DNA of 64,000 nt from Pachyseris speciosa (taxonomy: Eukaryota; Cnidaria; Anthozoa; Scleractinia; Pachyseridae), in contig JAEMWC010000344.1 in assembly GCA_016490735.1 (NCBI GenBank), positions 556,001 through 620,000 on the forward strand. Direction: 5' to 3'. Below are positions 12,998 to 24,470 of the stretch, piece after piece (positions within the stretch are counted from its first letter, which is position 1; the number at the start of each line of letters is the position of its first letter). Below the pieces are notes generated by a model, which was not told the origin of the DNA, did no database searches, and saw only the letters and a program-made list of their open reading frames with translations. Both the position numbers and the translations under genes were made by a program.

Positions 12998-13241
12998 AAA
13001 TTTATTTTGGAGTCGTCCTCTCATATGTAAACGGCAAAACGAATCCGGTACTAAAACGTATCGGATTCGTCACGAATCCGGAACAATTGTGTAAACCTAG
13101 TCTAAATCACCCAAAGTATGTAAATAATGGAATAATATTTCGGGCGCCAGTTTTTAGAGAAATTTACTTTCTCTCCCTTTTGATGAGCTGTTTCCTAGAC
13201 GCAATTGTATTACCGCATTTACTCCGCGGCGCTTAAATATA

Positions 13242-13626
13242 GGGAGCTCAAGCAAGGACGACGACAACGGCAACGAAAACGTTCTTTCAAAATATAACTT
13301 ATCGTTTTTGTAACTCTTTCACGATTACTCCAAATTGTTTAACTTAAAAAAATGCTGACGAACTGTCCAGGGACTAAACTGCCATGAATGACGTCAAAGC
13401 GAAAGAAATAGAAAGAAAACGTTGCCGTCGAGATCTGCTCACGTTCTCAAGAAAACATAAAATTTGGCCATTTCACGCTGCAGTTTTGAGGACGACTGCA
13501 AAGAAATGCACCAAAGCGTATTAAAATAACGCACGTGCAGAGCGATTGTTTTTCCGCATTAAACCTATTGTTTCGTGACGTTCTCGTTGCCGTCGTCATC
13601 CTTGTTGCTTGTCTTACTTGAGCTCC
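13242..13626. mobile_element. GGGAGCT..AGCAACGACGACGGCAACG MITE family, copy 1
   Basis: Left end GGGAGCTCAAGCAAGGACGA and right end GTCTTACTTGAGCTCC are inverted. Interior motifs AACGGCAACGAAAACGTT, ATATAACTTATCGTTT and CATTAAACCTATTGTTT are shared with copies at 34358-34724 and 58446-58738. It is non-coding. Confidence 0.75.
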
Positions 13627-15355
13627 GTAAATTTTTCGACTCGCCGATGAGGCACTTTTTTTTTTCTTTTAATAAGAACCTTTTTGCATCGAGCTACATG
13701 TATATTACATGAAATAATAACATGTTTAATTTCTATCTACCGGTAATTGCATTTTATCAGGTGTCAAACTAGTCTCCTACGTAGCTGTCGTTTCGTGACG
13801 ACACAAAGAAAGGCTGCGTGGGAGACTAATTTCGAACAGCTTTATAATAATTTGTAGAGCTCGGCTATGTTTTCTAGTCATTCTGAACTAAGAAAGTAAG
13901 AACATGTTAATAATGTTCCAGTCTTAAAACATAAAAAAAAGTAAGAACATCCAGTCTCGGTTCAGCCTCACTTCGAAAATAAGACGTTGTTATAAAAAAC
14001 AAGAGTGTATTCTAGGGCGGCGCTTATTTCAGTGAAACTCTTGACTTGCGAACAAAACAATTACTACATAATCTTTCTTTCCACTTTCTTTTTTTTAAAA
14101 CGATAAAGAAAGCACAGCAACAACACAACAAAAGTTAGTTGTAAAGGTTTATATAATTCTAATTCTAACTGAATAATCCGCAAAGGGTATAGCTTATCTC
14201 CGCAGATGTGCAGAAGTGCAGGTGCAGTGTTAAAATATACAACTAGGTGAATGGCAAGTGGGTGCAAGTTTGCGGGGTTCAGCGTCACTCAGACATAGTT
14301 CATGACGGCCAATAACTTGAGTTGGTATATAGATGACTTCTTTCAGATCCAAATCAATAACAATAACAAAAAATGCAAAATAGTGAAATTCAAAGCACTG
14401 CTCTAGAACCTAATTGTCCGGAATAAGCGCCGCATTGTTGTCAAGAAGTGCGGCGCTTATTCGAGGGTGGCGCTTATTCGGGGAGCTCTTTGAAGCAAAT
14501 ACGGTAACTGAACTCATTCGAAATCTGCCCTTAATACGCGTGCTCAGATCGGACCAATGAAACACCACAGTTCTTGTCCCAAAAAGAGTTCAAACACACC
14601 TGTTAGGCCCCTTGTAGCCGCTGTACAGTTATGATCAGTTTTATAACGGTGTCGATCATTTCTAACACTTTGTTGTGGAATTTAGATGTGGGTTTCAAGT
14701 TTGAGTTCTTTATGTTCAGGTTACAGAATGACGGCTCCTTGTATTTCTTGTTTTTTACCAGGCAATTTGACGAAAATTGTCCTGTAAGCCGTTGAACTGG
14801 ACGCTCGTTAAAAGGTGTAAGTCTGTCATTACGAAATTGCTAACAGTGAACTTCTGAGTTGAGAAAGAATGCGAAGATTAAGAAAGCCCGTGTTTGAGGT
14901 ATAGTAGGTAACTTCTTTTGTCCTGACAAGAAAGGAGAATTCAAGCAACCAAATTGGGGATAGTAAAGTTTCGCTGAACCGGATTTAGTCATTTGAAGTT
15001 TCACAGTTCAAGAACTTTACTGATGCATGTGCAGTGATGGTCTGAGCCGTAGCCAGAGAAAAATTGTTACCGAGGCAATGCCGATTAAAAGAAAAAAAAA
15101 ATGCCTTTTAAGCATTCATTTATAATTTTTTAATGTGTAGCCTTTTACGGGAACCTCAAGAAAATGCTTACGCAAAGGTGAAACTAGAGAGCCTGTTTAT
15201 ATTTTTCGTAAGACGCACACAATAAAGAACAAAAATACCATAAATTCAACATTTTTACCAAAGCAAGTGCCTCGGTTCAACTCATACTAGCTATGGCCCT
15301 GACGGTATGCTTATCGATCTGCCTTTGCCCAGTTGGGTTTCCTTTACCTTTTATA
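13627..15355. other. intergenic DNA with GCGGCGCTTATTC repeats
   Basis: Between the tubulin side and the large repeat at 15357. GGGCGGCGCTTATTTC occurs near 14017, and AAGTGCGGCGCTTATTCG plus GGTGGCGCTTATTCGG near 14446-14480, with an inverted GGAATAAGCGCCGC at about 14420. These are fragments of an interspersed repeat. A small hairpin (GTCTCCTACG / GTGGGAGAC) lies at 13772-13827. I see no gene. Confidence 0.4.
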
Positions 15356-15356
15356 T

Positions 15357-17388
15357 CTAATATATAGATTTAGCCAAGCCTAAAAGCGGAGCTCCACGAT
15401 TATTAGTTTTACCGGTATTGAGCAACACCGCCATGGCTTTCCTTGCGCCAATATTTTATGATTAGAACAGTCAACAAGAATTGACTGCGGTTCAAAAACC
15501 TCAAAACATTACAAGAAAACAATACAGTCGACGCATGTGTTTGTTCGAAAACAAATTTAGCAATTTAAGAATGATCAAATATTTTCATCCAACATCGTTG
15601 GAGGAGCGTGTTTAGAGCAGTCAACAGGAATTTACTGTGGCTCAAAAACCTCAAAACATACCGTCGACGCGTGTGTTTGTTTGAAAACAAAGTTAGCAAT
15701 CTAAGAACGATCAACATCGTTGGAAGAGCATGTTTGAACGTTTAGCCACCTCTCATAATAGTGCATTAAATGGCTTTCCATGTTTGATATGAATGTTTGA
15801 ATGTTTGATCGTTTAGCCACCCCAACAAACAAATCGTACACAAACGGTAAAAAGCAACCAAATAAACCACATAACGTCGAAAATTTCAGCGATAATACGC
15901 AAAAATCATTTTTTGGACTCACTTGGTCCGCTGTTTGGCCAAACATTGTTATATTGCTTTTAGCCACCAAACGTTATGTGTGACAAACACGGTGTTGGAT
16001 GAAAATGTTTGATCTTTTAGCCGGAGCTTAACAAACATATTTCTTAGTACGTTAAGCTTAGACATAAGCTTAAATGTCGTAGAAAAGAGAAAAGGGAAAA
16101 CAACCCTGATAGTTTGGAGAGGTAATCGCATGGGCCGAGTAAAATTAAGTATTAATATCACTTGTGTTTTCAGAAATTCGCTGAAATTGCCCTCGTCGCG
16201 CAAAACGTGAGAGATACTTTACGAGGACTCATTGCGATTACGTGTTAATAAAACAAGGGCATACGTTTCTTTCAGTTCTTAACACTATAGAAACACTGAC
16301 GTCGAAAAACACGTGCAGTCAGCCAAGCCGAGGAAAACGCTAATTCGCTTGCAAAACAACAAACAAAGCGACTAGCTACTTCTTTGTGTCCAAAACGAGT
16401 AGATTGTTAGTAATATCCAGTCGAGAAAAAATACAAGTTTCATTCCTGAACAAAAGTAATAACGATTAAACCTCAAATGCTAAGCTTCAATTTAGTTAAG
16501 TTACCTGTGTTGTCGAGCTTTCTTCGGAATACGCATCGATCCACTACAGTAAAAACACGCATCGACAAAAATAGCAAACGGTTTGTCCAAAGAAAGAACT
16601 TCTTCCACCAAGTTTGAGCTACACGTTCCTCTCATTAATGCCGGTGAATCGTTAAGTGAACTTTCGTGGTGAGCTACAAGATGCCGCGGTAAAGTGGACA
16701 AGCTCTTGAAGCGTTAAATAATTTTGTGTTTCAACCACACAATCCGGGCGCCATATAAGTGGATCCAAAATTTAAGAATTTCCTGAGAAAAATGCTTTGC
16801 TCTTCCATTTTATCAGTTGAAAATTCACCTTCCGGAGTATCTTTTAAGTAGTTCTTGATTTTCATGCCTTTTAAGCGAATTAAAAGACAGAACTTCGAAG
16901 AAGATGATGTTGTTGTACTTAAAATGAAAAAACCAACTGAATGTGAAATCTCGAGCCGCAGAAGGCGCGCGAAAAATTTAAAAGCTTCGTTTTGGTTTGG
17001 GTGTCCCACAGCTGGCTTGAGCCTACGATCCACCGAAAACCAGGACCTGGTCAGCGGTCAACTTCAAAAAACAGTTGACCTCGATGAGGTCTTAACTTGA
17101 GCCCGCGATATGGCACGTACTACTGGTCAGCGGATACCTTGTTTCGACAGGTGTCAATTGGCCATAACATTGACGTCCAATATCAAAAGATGTACACAAA
17201 AGGAGCAAAAAGATGTACACAAAACGCGGGTTGCGACACACAATAAATGGGACATTTCACATCGCATATATGGAAGGGCGTACGTAAGGTGACCAAAACC
17301 AGATTTTCTCGAATACATGGTTTACCATATTTTCTTAACCATGGTGCTTCGCTTGGCGGCCCTTTGGGCCGCCGGAGCTCCGCTATAA
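15357..17388. repeat. large interspersed element, copy 1
   Basis: The segment starts CTAATATATAGATTTAGCCA and ends in CTTGGCGGCCC..GCCGGAGCTCCGCTATAA. Almost the whole of it recurs in the same orientation at 35641-38380. The ends share an inverted AGCGGAGCTCC motif. Inside are ATGTTTGATCGTTTAGCCACC-like repeats (15730-16030). The weak open frames at 16501-16701 and 16731-17033 (minus) show no known domain and are broken in the other copy. It is probably a non-autonomous transposon or composite of unknown class. Confidence 0.65.
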
Positions 17389-17446
17389 ACAAAACGCAGT
17401 ATTTGGCAGTTCGAAGACTTGTCATATTCCCTATCCACTTCAGCAA

Positions 17447-17666
17447 CAATCTCGTACCCAGAGTCCTCAGCCTCTTTGGCCAGCGGTTAGTCGCCTGGAG
17501 AGACTCTGGGATAATGGAAAAAATCAAATTTTTTGATTGGCTGGCCCGTAACGGCTTCCATTGTTTTACCCCAGATTTTCTGGGAAAATGGCGGTCCGTT
17601 ATCCCAGAGTCTCTCCGGGCGTCCACCCGCTGACCAAACAGCCCGAGGACTCTGGGTACGAGATTG
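17447..17666. mobile_element. MULE-like MITE with 9-base target duplication
   Basis: Inverted ends CAATCTCGTACCCAGAGTCC and GGACTCTGGGTACGAGATTG enclose 220 bases. The sequence CTTCAGCAA flanks both ends exactly (17438-17446 and 17667-17675). A nine-base duplication is typical of Mutator-like elements. Inner inverted AGAGACTCTGGGATAA motifs add to the hairpin. Confidence 0.85.
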
Positions 17667-17878
17667 CTTCAGCAACAATTATGACCAAGTATTCCTCTAT
17701 GTACAGCTTGCAAAAATGTCAAGTTAAACCGTTTTGTTGAGATGACTTTGCTTTCAGAACTGTTCAATCTACACAAACAGACCCTTAAAACAAGCGGCCG
17801 TCGTTTGCAAAACTGATGCAGAAAAAAAAAGCCGTGAGCTAAATTTGGGCTACATTGGGGAAAAAGTTGCACACGCGC

Positions 17879-18327
17879 CAGGGGCACCCACCGACAAGTT
17901 TCGGTGGATATCTGTTCGGTGGAGGGTACTTAGCCTTGCGCTTTCGGCGTCGATTAAAGATTGCATTCGGATTTTCGTAACTAAAACGTGGCCTAAAAGA
18001 TTCGAAATTGGGAAATCATAGCCCCTGAGGTTTTCGGAAAGGTCGTAATTGCTGTTTTTGGCAGTCAAAAACGTCAGCTAGCATTTTCGGAAAGAAAATA
18101 GTTCCCTAGAAAGTTCGTGGAAAGTTCATTTCAGCTTGCATTTTCTTAAAGGAAGATTTTGTTCCCTAACATTTTCGGGAAATTAAAATTTCAGCTAGGG
18201 AATCCGAACAGATGAACTTCTTCTAGCTTATGAAAACATCGCTTTTAACAGACTTCAAACACCATAAGGCACTTAAAAATGCCTTTCTACAGCTTTTGGT
18301 TGATTTGGCTCGTTGGGTGCCCCCTGG
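17879..18327. repeat. CCAGGGGCACCCA repeat, copy 1
   Basis: About 450 bases ending in inverted CCAGGGGCACCCACCGA and TCGTTGGGTGCCCC. The same element lies in opposite orientation at 55055-55506. A frame reading NLRGYDFP and LGHVLVTKIR is open in both copies (18068-17850 minus here). The middle is rich in TTTTCGGAAA and TTCCCTA motifs. Confidence 0.75.
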
Positions 18328-18533
18328 ACTCACCATTTTCACCAGGGTATAGTCCCCTATGAGGGATGGGGTGAAGCGAGTTGCCACAGGACTGGTTTAA
18401 TGGGCAGTGTATAAGATGCGGACAAACAGACCTCCATATCAAATAAATTACACGAAGGGGAAATTCATTTCTGAAGAAAAAGAAAAAGAACGCATAAATT
18501 CAAGCTAAGAAGCAAATTAATTGACTAGATGTT

Positions 18534-18815
18534 TCATAGATTGCCATAATCACAGACCACTTTCAGATCTACCACTTTCTGGATCTCCTCGTGATGCGAC
18601 CTTCTGTCCTCATCTAAATAAATTCCGTTGTTTTTCAAACGTTCGTCAACAATCATCTCTTGGGTGAACACCTTTCCTAATAGTAAGTGTGGTTAACGAA
18701 AGATTCAAGTTGTTTGTTCTTGTATCCGAAGAATTGCGTGATTCTATGGTCTCTGTCACGCAACAACTGCTCAATGTTTTTTCCGGTTTGTACTTTTTCT
18801 CGCTGATACGTATGT
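18534..18815 (-). pseudogene. decayed coding remnant of unknown protein
   Basis: The minus strand reads in pieces as good protein-like sequence. First comes a piece with LENIRISEKKYKPEK, then NIEQLLRDRDHRITQFFGYK and LESFVNHTYY, then GKVFTQEMIVDERLKNNG, YLDEDRRSHHEEIQKVV and a stop at 18534-18536. The pieces join only if two single bases are missing, one in an A-run near 18780 and one near 18685. Charged, low-repeat composition and consistent frame lengths argue against chance. I do not recognise the family. It lies just upstream of P450 gene A, in the opposite direction, and may come from a mobile element or a dead gene. Confidence 0.45.
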
Positions 18816-18966
18816 TTTCCAGCGCGATTCAGCAATTTTTTCGAACGGTGACATCAACACTATTTTAGTCTATTACCGCTTTCTTTCTATTCCTGATTGG
18901 GCAAATTCTTTTCATTCACTCACCAGGCTTCCATAATATAACACCGCAGAGGATTATGTCATCAAA

Positions 18967-19486
18967 ATGGCGGGGTCAACCACCGAATCAAATCTCTCAT
19001 CTTTTACGGTTATTTTCGGATCAGTGGTTGCCTTTATATCGCTACTTTACTGGTCTGGAACTTACCATTTTTCAATCCTAAAAAACCTCGGCGTTCCTGG
19101 TCCAAAACCATGGCCTTTCTTGGGAAACATCCTCGAAATGAAGAAATACGGCGGACTCCACGCCATGTTACTCGTAAACATGAAACTCTACGGCAAGATT
19201 TTCGCGGTCTACATTGGTCGACTGCCCACACTGGTGGTCGCTGATCCCGAAGTGTTGAAGCAGATCTTAGTGAAAGACTTCTCGAACTTTAGGAATCGAT
19301 CTGACTCGAAAAACCCTCCACCGCCGCTGCAGTGCGGTCTGATGGCGGCCAAAAACGAACAATGGAAACGAATTCGGAGCATTTTAACGCCTTCGTATAC
19401 CCCAGGCAAGGTGAAACAGATGATTCCGCTCATGGAGGATGCAGTGAATGTGCTTCTAAAGAAATTAGAGGAGGTTGCTGACACAG
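18967..19486 (+). CDS. cytochrome P450 gene A, exon 1 (CYP3-clan)
   Basis: Exon 1 encodes residues 1-173 plus one base of the next codon. The start is the first ATG before MAGSTTESN and matches the position of the starts in the four paralogues. A hydrophobic anchor covers about residues 13-30, followed by the hinge PGPKP (44-48), as in microsomal P450s that sit on the endoplasmic reticulum with the catalytic domain in the cytosol. The helix C signature WKRIRSILTPSYTPGK is clear. The donor is ACACAG|GTATGC. With exon 2 (21139-22130) the protein is 503 residues, usual for CYP3-like enzymes, which use NADPH-P450 reductase electrons to oxidise lipophilic substrates. It is the most diverged member of the cluster here. 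The substrate cannot be read. Confidence 0.93.
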
Positions 19487-21138
19487 GTATGCATTAGAAT
19501 GTCACAGAAACATATGTATGCATGAAAGTGAATTAATTTTCATGTTGTGGCGTGACACCTTTGGAGGAATGCGTGACATAGCGCTTACGTATTCGCTCGC
19601 TTCATTTGCCTTAAATTTCATTTATTTACTAAAGGAACCATGCAAACACAGTTTGCCACTCAGCTTACATATATATATTTCATTTATTTGTTACCTGTTA
19701 TGAAGCATATCCAAACCAATAATTTGTTTAATCTTGAGTCATCCTACTTTCAAAATGCTTTATGCAACGAGTGATTTGCTATAGATTTACACTTGATTTG
19801 CCCTTTTTGAGGCCCTGACAGTGGGGCATTTGACCGTCAAAACTGGAAACACAGCGGGGCATTTGATTAAAATTTTCAAAAAAGTCAAATGCCCGTGTGT
19901 TTGGGCGGGGGGGGGGGGGGGAGATGGGGACTTTTGGAATTGACTGATACATTAATAAAGCCAGAGTTTTTCACTGCCAACGTTATCATTTAGGGCAGGT
20001 TTTAAGTTCCTTATCAATAACGTCTCTTTTATCTTACAAATTGCAAAAAAATTGTCCACAGAACTGTTCCATACTTTCACAGCAATCCCTTAAAACATTA
20101 GTTCATGCTTTCGTTACGTCCAGACTCGATTATTGTAATAGCTTACTTTATGGCCTTCCCAAATATCAAGTAAACAAACTTCAACGAGTACAGAATGCTG
20201 CAGCCAGGTTAATAACGAACACCAGAAAGTATGATCATATCACACCAGTTTTATATAATCTTCACTGGCTACCTGTGTTTTACCGCATCTATTTTAAAAT
20301 TTTAATTATTACATTTAAGGCTATATATAATATGTCACCTAGCTATATTAGTAACTTAGTGTCTATTAAGTCGTGTTCTGCTTATTCCTTAGATCAAATT
20401 CTTCATTATTTTTGGACCGTCCCAAGGGGCGTATGCTATCTACTTTAGGAGCTCGTTCTTTTTATGCTGCTGCCCCCATACTGTGGAACAGCCTTCCAGC
20501 AAATATTAGGGAAATAACGTCACTCGGCATTTTTAAGAAGAAACTTAAGACATATCTTTTTAATTTAGCTTACAACAGGTGATTCTTAATGGCATATTAG
20601 CAGATTTTAGAGTTTTATATTCTTATATATTATTAATCTCTAGCCGAAAGTCAAATGCCCCACCGTACAGGACAAATTTTGGATCAAATACCCGGGGTAT
20701 GCCCGGGGGGGGGGGGGGGGTTGGGCGCTTTTGGAATTGACTGATACATAAATTGGCCGGATGTTATTGTTTATATTAGTAGTATTTCTGCAGACATTGT
20801 TTTGCAATTTGTAAGATAAAAGAGACGTTATTGATAAGGGACTTAAAATCCTGCTCAAAATGATAACGTTGGCAGTGAAAAACTCTGGCTTTATTAAATT
20901 GGCCGGATGTTATTGTTTATATTAGTAGTATATTTTTAACCTCTGTACCAGTACTTCGCTTTAAGTTTTAAATTTCGCTCAAATCTTTATAACTGTCACT
21001 TCTGAAGATGTATGTTGTAACATACGAAACGTTAAGTTTGCAATAAATTCAAGTTCCTAAAACATGCGTTGGTTTGTCATGTTTATATCCGCAATTTGTT
21101 TTCTTTATCTCAATTTGCCTTTTCTTAATTTCTTTCAG
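19487..21138 (+). other. P450 gene A intron with retroelement debris
   Basis: A phase-1 intron of 1652 bases. An inverted pair (about 19934-20040 and 20725-20900, sharing GGAATTGACTGATACAT and AATAACGTCTCTTTTATC) encloses a LINE fragment and two poly-G tracts (19907-19921, about 20705-20720). A CTGAAGATG..CATACGAAACGTT motif lies near 21004-21037, close to the acceptor TTTCTTTCAG at 21138. Confidence 0.7.
20041..20640 (+). mobile_element. LINE reverse-transcriptase C-terminal fragment
   Basis: The translation contains VTSRLDYCNSLLYGLP, KLQRVQNAAARLI and HWLPVFYRI, then after a one-base loss near 20390 continues with ARSFYAAAPILWNSLP. This is the typical C-terminal end of Jockey/CR1/L2-type non-LTR retrotransposon polymerases in cnidarians. 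It is 5'-truncated and frameshifted, so dead. It sits in the intron of P450 gene A in the same orientation. Confidence 0.85.
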
Positions 21139-22130
21139 AGAGAAGCGTGGATATGATGGATTTATTCAGCCAGTTAACTCTAGACGTGATATTATCAACT
21201 GCATTTGGAATCAAAACTGACATTCAGACAGATCCTTATAACCCAGTAACAAAAAGAGCCGCTCGAGCATTCGGCAGATTGTGGCTTATGCCTTACCTTC
21301 AGATCTTTCCTTTAAGCTCTTTAATTCGATCAACAATAGCGTTTTTTCGGCAAGAACTGTCATTTTTCCTGGACGCCGCTACCGAGATTATTGAAGAACG
21401 TAAGAAATCTCCCACGAAGGGAAGAAATGATCTACTCCATCTCATCCTGGCGGCTCATGATGAGCCTGCGGTTCAAGGAGTCAACAGATTCTCCGATGAT
21501 GAGATCAAAGCTCAGTTGATCACGTGGCTCTTGGCTGGCTACCAGACCTCTAGCAGCACGCTAGCGTTCACAGCCTACCACCTCGCTATGGACGCTGACG
21601 TTCAAGAAAGGCTTAGATGTGAAATAGAAATCGGTATCCAAACTTACAGTGAGCTTCCGATGTACGACCTGGTACACGAAATCGAGTATCTCGATTGCGT
21701 TATGAAAGAATCTATGCGAATTTGTCCTCCGCTGCACATTTTGAATCGTAAATGCGAAGAAACGTGCGTCATAAACAGCGAACTAACCATACCCGCCGGC
21801 ATGGATATTACCGTACCGGTATACGCCCTTCACCATGATCCCGAGGTGTGGCCAAACCCGGAGGTTTACGACCCGGAGAGATTCCGGGGTCCCGCAAAAG
21901 ATTCCCGGCACCCATTTCAGTTTCTGCCGTTCGGCGCCGGACCCCGGAACTGTATAGGAATGAAATATGTTGTGACAGAGATCAAGGTGGCCTTGGTCAG
22001 GATTTTAAGAAAGTTTAAGTTCGTGAGATCGCCTGAGACGCAAGTACCTTTAATGTTGCGTTCAAGCGTTACCCTGACCCCAAGAGATGGAATCCATTTG
22101 CGAGTTAAACGGGTGAAAAGCTTGTTATGA
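21139..22130 (+). CDS. cytochrome P450 gene A, exon 2 (heme and catalytic core)
   Basis: Exon 2 completes the protein from residue 174 to 503 and ends TGA at 22128-22130. The I-helix motif is AGYQTS at 306-311, so residue 309 is Gln where nearly all P450s, including the paralogues here, have Glu or Asp. ExxR is present (E364, R367, in KESMR). The PERF motif occurs as DPERFRGP. The heme loop FGAGPRNCIG carries the axial Cys445. All other core features are intact, and there is no stop or frameshift. The Gln may alter proton delivery to bound oxygen, so the activity could differ from a standard monooxygenase. It is convergent with gene B across about 6.8 kb. Confidence 0.93.
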
Positions 22131-23169
22131 ATGTAGCTGTCTTGCCGGGAAATCACCAGTAAAACTGCAAGACTCCATTATCTTTTCCGAAATGAAAATG
22201 AAATGTGTCCTTCAAGCTAGCTAAAGTGGATACGCGATTGTAGAATGGTAACTCTAAGCCTGCAAGAGTGAGCGCGCTTTCAGTACGTAATGGGATAGGT
22301 ATAGGTTCACCCCAATTGCCTGCAGGGGACACTCATCACTGAGAAGTTTTTGTTGGGTTGTACCGTCCGGTTCTCTAAATCCGGTTTTCAAAGAAACTGA
22401 GCTCCAACCAAAGAACTGGCAAAATTCAGGACAAAAACACAAAGACGTTTCGCACTCGGCGTTCCTTTAAAAACGGTAATACCCAGTTTAATTTCGGATC
22501 ATTATGGTCAAAACTTACACACGTTTTTAGACCAAAACCTGGCACAAAAATCATGCACTTTGCCTCGGCACATACCTGAATAACGATAACGATGGATGAA
22601 CATCAATCAGTGTGGATTTTGGTACTGCACTACAAGACACTCAACTTAAAGTAACATTGAAAGTCACACAATATTCCACAGTTGCAGTTAACCGCTTTTG
22701 ATTTCCCAATTTCAGTATAGAAAGATTGTCTTAAAGCCCTAACAAACATTGCGTATAAAAAAACAAAAACAACAACCGCTGAGAATTGACGTTTTACTGA
22801 CTCATCTCCGTCGTTGGATAGTGGTGGCCAAACCGGCAAAAATTCTTAGAAGCGGAATTGAAAATGACCCCCTTCTATTGTGGAGAACAAGACTCTACAT
22901 CATCGCCCGTAACATTTTATCGAATGTCAGTTTACTATGTACTAGTCAGTCCTACATGATAAGAAAGTATATGGGACAAAAGTATAAAGAGAGAATATCA
23001 AAACAACTGTGGAAAGCTTAAATGCACGTTTTCTCTCATATTTGGGTATAATTATACAGCAGATCAGTAAACTCTATAGTATTGACCTAACTATTGTATT
23101 TTAACTGTCCAATTAATGATAAATTGAACAGTTATGAATTGGACAGCGCTAGTCCTTGGACATACCTCA

Positions 23170-23523
23170 GGGGCGGATCCAGTGGGGTCGATTGGCCACC
23201 CCCTTAATAGAATAGCCCACCAAAAATGTAATACGTGGAAAAACAAACGGAAATATATACGTGGGTCCCAAAAAATATAAATAAGTGGATCCCCAAAACC
23301 ATGTGAAGCCAACCAGCCTCACAATGTAAAAAAAGAGAGCAAGAAATTGAATGTAAGCCCGAAACCGGAAACGATAGTTAGCCGGAAGCAACGCGAAATA
23401 TTGATCCTCGTTTGTGAGTTCTTTCCCGCCATATCGCCTTTTGCGATCCATCTTGCTTTACTGTTTTCCTTTTGGTGGTCGATTGGTATCAGCCACCGCC
23501 CATAAAAAAATCCTAGATCCGCC
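23170..23523. mobile_element. GGGGCGGATCCAG MITE
   Basis: Ends GGGGCGGATCCAGTGGGG and ATCCTAGATCCGCC are inverted. Inner motifs GTCGATTGGCCACCCCC and TGGTGGTCGATTGG also pair. It is non-coding. Confidence 0.6.
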
Positions 23524-23724
23524 GTGTACCTTACTTGGACCTAGTAGCTGTATAATTTTAAGATCGGGGCTACATGCATGTCCAATTTAGAAATAAATGG
23601 ATTCAAATAATTCCTATGACAGCGAGATTGGACTCGGCCGAATTTTGCTGTCCTTGGTATTTTTGTCATCCAATTATTTCCAAATTGAACGTCATGTTCA
23701 GTATACTCATTTGATATTGAGACG

Positions 23725-23880
23725 CATGCGCAAACAATCCCAGCACTGTTGGCTAACAACATCTAAGATTGTTGGCTGCGTTTGAACACCGTGCTGGGTG
23801 TTGATGGGAGCTGCTGGCAGTTGAAACAAGAATTAACGTCCAACAATCGCCAAATGTTCAAACGTAGCCAATATGTTGGC
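23725..23880. repeat. CAACATTGTTGG-type repeat, copy 1
   Basis: Phrases such as GTTGGCTAACAACATC, GTTTGAACACCGTGCTGG and CCAACAATCGCC pair in inverted fashion. The same family occurs at 49280-49455 and 60630-60775, each with a GTTCAAACGC/GCGTTTGAAC border. Confidence 0.55.
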
Positions 23881-24108
23881 CGTTGGTGGTGAACGAGTTG
23901 GGAGCGTTTCACCTTTATCCTGCAAGCTAGACCTTCAATTTTCTAATGAAAGAGAACTCTCAAAACACATTTTGAACGACTGAGAGATTCTTTTTTAAAT
24001 AGTACTATACAAGATTTCATGAAGAGGGCGTGTAATTACCTTCTATTAATTTCCCCTTAGATGTTCGCACTTTCGAACAACATTTCTCTGATACTGAGTA
24101 ATACGATG

Positions 24109-24470
24109 AATTGCCCACTCCAAAAACGACGAGGAGATGGTAACAGTGAAGGATTGTGGGATCGTTTGGGTAGACGGAAGATAACAAACTTGTCATTTTT
24201 TTCGGTGTTTTCAAAGCCAGTAGCGTTGTTCTGAGAAGCAGAATTAACAAGAGCAAAGCTACGGGCCTTGAAAACACCGAAAATGAAATGTTTGTCATCT
24301 TTCGTCTACCCAAACGATCAACCTCGTTACCAGGGCTTTTCCCCGCCGAGAGGAGGGCGGTGTTCTCCGCTTTTCTCGGCGGAGAAAAGCCCTGGGAACG
24401 AGGTTGCCCAAACGATCCCACAATCCTTCACTGGTACCAATCTCCCACTCGTTTATGGAGTGGGCAATTG
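24109..24470. mobile_element. MITE containing a second MITE
   Basis: Inverted ends GAATTGCCCACTCC and GGAGTGGGCAATTG. Pairing also covers GGATTGTGGGATCGTTTGGG and its complement, and GAAAACACCGAAAATGA. The inner element at 24319-24406 has split the right arm. Confidence 0.75.
24319..24406. mobile_element. 88-base MITE, nested, with 10-base target duplication
   Basis: Inverted ends CAACCTCGTTACCAGGGCTT and AAGCCCTGGGAACGAGGTTG. CCCAAACGAT lies directly on both sides (24309-24318 and 24407-24416). Similar CCTCGTTCCCAGGG ends are found at 54340-54420 and 56450-56531. Confidence 0.85.

Larger units (their letters stand above)
11642..13107. mobile_element. outer MITE of a nested stack
   Basis: The ends are inverted: TTAAGACTAGGTTTACACT on the left and TGTGTAAACCTAGTCTAAA on the right. 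Inside each arm are repeated GGATTC/GAATCC motifs. Three further terminal-inverted-repeat elements lie within it (11863-12174, 12278-12997, 12468-12837). Without them the original element would be about 400 bases. Confidence 0.65.
22131..24107. other. intergenic DNA downstream of gene A
   Basis: It contains the MITE at 23170-23523 and a CAACA/TGTTGG-rich repeat at 23725-23880. Bases 22140-23160 show no gene I can support; an open frame at 22749-23021 plus has no known domain. Confidence 0.4.

Noticed and set aside
16501..17033. Genes captured by the large interspersed element
   Set aside because: The frames are not kept in the second copy at 37.4-38.0 kb.
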